Shown in pieces: positions 5,801 to 7,645 of a stretch of 7,645 bases of DNA. The DNA comes from an uncultured Christensenella sp. (lineage in GTDB: Bacteria; Bacillota; Clostridia; Christensenellales; Borkfalkiaceae). The stretch is taken from the NCBI GenBank assembly GCA_905212395.1, contig CAJMEI010000052.1, positions 1-7,645 on the forward strand, written 5' to 3'. The position numbers and the translations under genes are program-made. A model generated the notes under the pieces. That model saw nothing but the letters and a program-made list of their open reading frames with translations. It was not told the origin of the DNA and did not search any database. How positions within the stretch are numbered: position 1 is the first letter of the stretch; every line of letters begins with the position of its first letter.

Positions 5801-7555
5801 TACTTTAAGCCTTTTGAAATGGCTATAAAAAACGCTAATCCCGGTACGCTTATGACTTCTTACGGATTTGTAAACGGAGTAGCTACTTCCGCAAACGCAC
5901 AGGTTTTAAAAAATATAGTAAGAGGAGAATGGGGATACGATGGATTTATCGAATCCGATTGGGGAGAAAACACTTTAAACGTAAATATGATTAAAGGCGG
6001 TAACAACGCTCACTCATATTTTAACGATTATTATAATACAATAGGAGCTTGGCAACAAGGCACTTTAACGTATGACGAACTCGTAGAAAACGTATCCTGG
6101 ATGATTAAGTTCCTTATGAGAAGTAATGCGTCCGCATTAAGCAATTACATTTACACCGATACGGATAAGAGCATTAAAGCTACTTCTCGTTTAACCAGAA
6201 CGGACGGTAGCGGAACGGTTTGGGAAGTTAACCATACCAAAGATATAAACGACGTTTCGGCAACTTCTTCTATCGTAAATAAAGTTTCGGGTATAAACGG
6301 TAACGCTAAACTTCAAAACGAAGACCAAACCACTTACGTTGGTTATATAGACTCATCAAGCGTTGCTTACTACGCAATTCACGTTGACAACGCAGGCGAT
6401 TACTATTTAGCTTACACTTTAAACGTAGGCGCAGTGGAAGGAAAATACGGCGCGTTCGAAGTTTATATCGACGGAATTAAAGCCGACACCTTTACTAATC
6501 CTTCTCGTAAAACCAGCGCAAACGTAGGCGATTGGAATATGGAAGACGTATTCGTAGGCGATAATGGAAGCGCAAGAGTAAATTTAAATTATGGTATTCA
6601 TAGAATTGCGGTAGTATTTAAAGACCATGGATTCAACTTACACAACATTTTATTCTCTTACGGTCAACCCCAAGCGGAAGGAATTTCCGTAAGGGACGGA
6701 CAAATTGAAGTAAGAAACTATGCAAGCAAAACTGGTAGCGTAAGAATAGAAGGCGACCATTTAGCCAGCACGCTAGAAGGTTCTTCCGTTGAATACAACG
6801 TAATTTTCGAAACTACGGGATTATACGCTATAAGTTATATTTTAAACGTTCCCGGAAGAGATGGTTGTTACGGTAACTTCGAAACGTATTTAGACGGAAA
6901 CAAAGTTGATACGTTTACTAATCCTAACAAAATTACCACTTCTCAAAACGCAGACGTGCTGTGGACGGATACTAAAACTTATTACGGAGATAACGGTCAA
7001 GTTAAATTAAACGTTGCAAGCGGAATGCACAAAGTTAAATTTGTATTCCATCAAGAAAACGTAAACTTTAAGACAATAAACTTCGAATACGTTCAAGCGG
7101 AAAGCTTAAATAACGTTAGCAAAACCGATATCCAAACCGCTGAAAAAATTAAAGGCGCAAGCATACTCGTTTCTCCCACCAAAGAAGGTGGAATCAGATT
7201 TGCTATGACGGTTAGTCAAGAAGAAATAGGTCAAGGCAAAATTCTAGCGGTAAGAGTAAAATCTACAGTAGACGCAAGCAAAGTTACGGTAGATAATTAC
7301 GCTGAATTCGGTGGAAAATCCGCTACGGTTAAAACTGAAAATATAGACGGTAAGTCTGCCTATATAGCGGAATTTAAGCCTGAAACCGATTATTCTACGC
7401 AATACAAAGTAATATTCTTTATAGTTTCTGTAAAAGACGATTTAACTATTACTAAAAAGCTCGTAACGGACGCAAGAAGCTGTAAAGAAGTTGCTCAAAG
7501 CTTAATTGCAAAAGGTTTATATAATTCGGAACAAATAGGTTATTATTTAGCTTAA
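2843..7555 (+). CDS. Secreted multidomain glycoside hydrolase family 3 enzyme, permuted domain order
   Basis: This is a 1570-residue exported GH3 enzyme, probably a beta-glucosidase or exo-acting glycosidase that removes terminal sugars with retention. Domains in order: signal peptide or anchor (1-42, basic start, hydrophobic 13-34, possible cleavage after VNA at 40-42). GH3 C-terminal alpha/beta domain (about 45-270) with GGGSG (93-97), STEGDD (145-150; E147 the probable acid/base), PGEQGG (207-212) and PSGKL (225-229). FGFGLSYTTF (286-295) leads into a fibronectin-III-like domain (to about 416). Two beta-sandwich CBM6-like modules follow (about 458-600 and 604-753). The GH3 TIM barrel (about 786-1095) has SDGPAG (852-857), NIHR (918-921), GRNFEYMSEDP (926-936), KH (960-961) and FIESDW with nucleophile D1039. 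Two related beta-sandwich modules (about 1160-1275, 1300-1418) and an unidentified C-terminal domain (about 1425-1570) end it. The order is reversed relative to most GH3 enzymes. All key residues seen are intact. The start has AAGGAG 8 bases upstream. Exact substrate is not determinable; beta-xylosidase or exoglucanase activity is also possible. Confidence 0.95.
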   Translation: MRKSIIKNKRKSLLTIILVACLSVITAVGISFSVKNTSKVNAYKDPGSAEVARVVAEEGIVVLRNENNALPFNKTMKIGGLGTGQDTKFTVGGGGSGWVDNGGQSVTPKDGLLNAASKGYISSYTAMGSATGTFDRVIYFISRNSTEGDDMKISDYYLTDVEKNDINNLITNFGSNKVIIVLNIPTIIDTTWLIQKNVGAIVCMWLPGEQGGNALANVLTGVVTPSGKLADTWAKSYEDYISSYGTNKAVSQFASSVNVNYYEDLYLGYRYYETFDKNYEKVNYEFGFGLSYTTFDIKTTGVNVNKNTGKIKVYVTVKNTGSVYSGKEVVQVYYSTPDDKIDAPAKQLIGYAKTKLLAPNESQNLTIDIDINEMSQFDDTGRIQKNAYVLQAGDYDLFVGNSVKNAGKNKVATYTVNSDLIIEQCGEIDSHVFKRLNSDGTYEYLDIDYYSVKEFGKKVFQAEDLESITNERDIHADTYHQGVSEGVLLRLLSNQTFRYRIWVEKAGTYNISFNMSNGSTTDYTDMFEIYVDYTPDDNVDNGVAQNINASLTAIVDEWKNWRVVYGNTVTFNRSGEFLLTFKCNSQCGDMDFFTIYNDNVAPSGETIISADTFTNSDGIIREGTINGNLASGFRNTGNFAEYKVNVEKAGVYYLSLDAVTPFKATENLADIYLNNERAGSLKALRSSACPEQYKSASESEPGAYTNPTIDCWFTSCETSSILLNLKQGENTIKILVTSTDSLCNVKSLIFRTTQKSFTYKDNTSDYTFKSVEEAKSPIGSTGWAGYKFLDVIEGKCTVEQFVRQFEIRELTALSMLEEPRGDVNSGTGGIGGVPGWNLTSKTMYELPYASTSDGPAGQRFCNSSIMPDGSIYKYATWFPCVTLLTATWNVDLAYTYGNQYAKEDQVTHTSIMLCPGVNIHRNPLCGRNFEYMSEDPFLTGMMASYYIRGAQARGVACSIKHFYANNQELNRHNSNNNISPRALREIYFKPFEMAIKNANPGTLMTSYGFVNGVATSANAQVLKNIVRGEWGYDGFIESDWGENTLNVNMIKGGNNAHSYFNDYYNTIGAWQQGTLTYDELVENVSWMIKFLMRSNASALSNYIYTDTDKSIKATSRLTRTDGSGTVWEVNHTKDINDVSATSSIVNKVSGINGNAKLQNEDQTTYVGYIDSSSVAYYAIHVDNAGDYYLAYTLNVGAVEGKYGAFEVYIDGIKADTFTNPSRKTSANVGDWNMEDVFVGDNGSARVNLNYGIHRIAVVFKDHGFNLHNILFSYGQPQAEGISVRDGQIEVRNYASKTGSVRIEGDHLASTLEGSSVEYNVIFETTGLYAISYILNVPGRDGCYGNFETYLDGNKVDTFTNPNKITTSQNADVLWTDTKTYYGDNGQVKLNVASGMHKVKFVFHQENVNFKTINFEYVQAESLNNVSKTDIQTAEKIKGASILVSPTKEGGIRFAMTVSQEEIGQGKILAVRVKSTVDASKVTVDNYAEFGGKSATVKTENIDGKSAYIAEFKPETDYSTQYKVIFFIVSVKDDLTITKKLVTDARSCKEVAQSLIAKGLYNSEQIGYYLA
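6320..7096 (+). repeat. Tandem duplication of a beta-sandwich module inside the GH3 gene
   Basis: Residues about 1160-1275 and 1300-1418 of the GH3 protein are two copies of one module. Shared landmarks are YG-x-FE-x-Y-x-DG, then DTFTNP (1215-1220 and 1356-1361, 141 residues apart), then GDNG (1239-1242 and 1382-1385), then G-x-H followed by a hydrophobic strand ending VF. The pattern of strands resembles carbohydrate-binding modules of the CBM6/CBM35 type, where the end strands often carry ligand contacts. DNA similarity is limited to short stretches, so the duplication is old. Confidence 0.7.
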
Positions 7556-7600
7556 TTAAAGGCTTAATATTTATCTAAAATTTGCAAGTAACTTAGAAAA

Positions 7601-7634
7601 AACGGCGGAACGCTTTGCAAAGCGTTCCGCCGTT
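7601..7634. terminator. Perfect 34-bp palindrome, probable (bidirectional) terminator
   Basis: The sequence starting AACGGCGGAACGCTT is followed by TGCA and then its exact complement, giving a GC-rich 15-bp stem with a four-base loop, 45 bp after the GH3 stop. For rightward transcripts the tail is TTAAATTTATTTA, an interrupted T-tract. For leftward transcripts the hairpin is followed by six T (complement of A at 7597-7602), which is the better intrinsic terminator. It likely ends the GH3 operon and also a convergent gene beyond the window. Confidence 0.8.
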
Positions 7635-7645
7635 AAATTTATTTA

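Noticed and set aside
2480..7555. Lipoprotein and GH3 as one gene broken by a point mutation or recoded stop
   Set aside because: They share a frame, but there are two stops between them (TGA then TAA), and the GH3 gene has its own AAGGAG site, ATG and complete signal sequence.
1..7645. CRISPR array, tRNA, rRNA, riboswitch, insertion sequence or attachment site
   Set aside because: No spaced direct repeats, no tRNA or rRNA-like segments, no transposase or integrase and no terminal inverted repeats were found; the non-coding stretches are short and AT-rich.

Overview
The window looks like chromosomal DNA from a low-GC Gram-positive anaerobe, most likely an uncultured gut or rumen-type Clostridia. 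The evidence is AT-rich sequence, AGGAG-type ribosome binding sites, a lipoprotein with a Ser/Glu-rich stalk, and a domain-permuted family 3 glycoside hydrolase of a type known from Ruminococcus albus and Butyrivibrio. The lineage is an inference. TGA ends one gene, so the genetic code appears standard. All four genes are complete.

Layout. Positions 49-2283 (minus strand) carry an AraC-family regulator followed by a MATE-family multidrug exporter. They may be co-transcribed, but the exporter also seems to have its own promoter in the 69-bp gap. Positions 2284-2479 form a divergent regulatory region. It has a clear promoter for the regulator, a weaker -10-only signal facing right, and two similar AT-rich palindromes, one at each promoter. 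Positions 2480-7555 (plus strand) carry a two-gene operon: a 114-residue lipoprotein that is only an anchor plus a Ser/Glu linker, then, 18 bp later, a 1570-residue secreted GH3 enzyme. A perfect 34-bp palindrome at 7601-7634 closes the window as a probable terminator.

The GH3 protein is the main item. The usual order is reversed: the alpha/beta domain holding the probable acid/base (E147) comes first and the TIM barrel holding the nucleophile (D1039) comes much later. Two beta-sandwich, CBM6-like modules sit between the catalytic halves, two more related modules follow the barrel as a tandem duplication, and an unidentified domain ends the protein.

Working model (inference): the regulator senses a sugar or glycoside and controls the hydrolase operon across the shared intergenic region. 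The extracellular GH3 enzyme, held on polymeric substrate by its accessory modules, removes terminal sugars. The MATE pump may export toxic compounds that enter or are released during this process. Each family is known; the particular architecture of the GH3 protein, the domainless lipoprotein and the shared palindromes are the points that merit follow-up.
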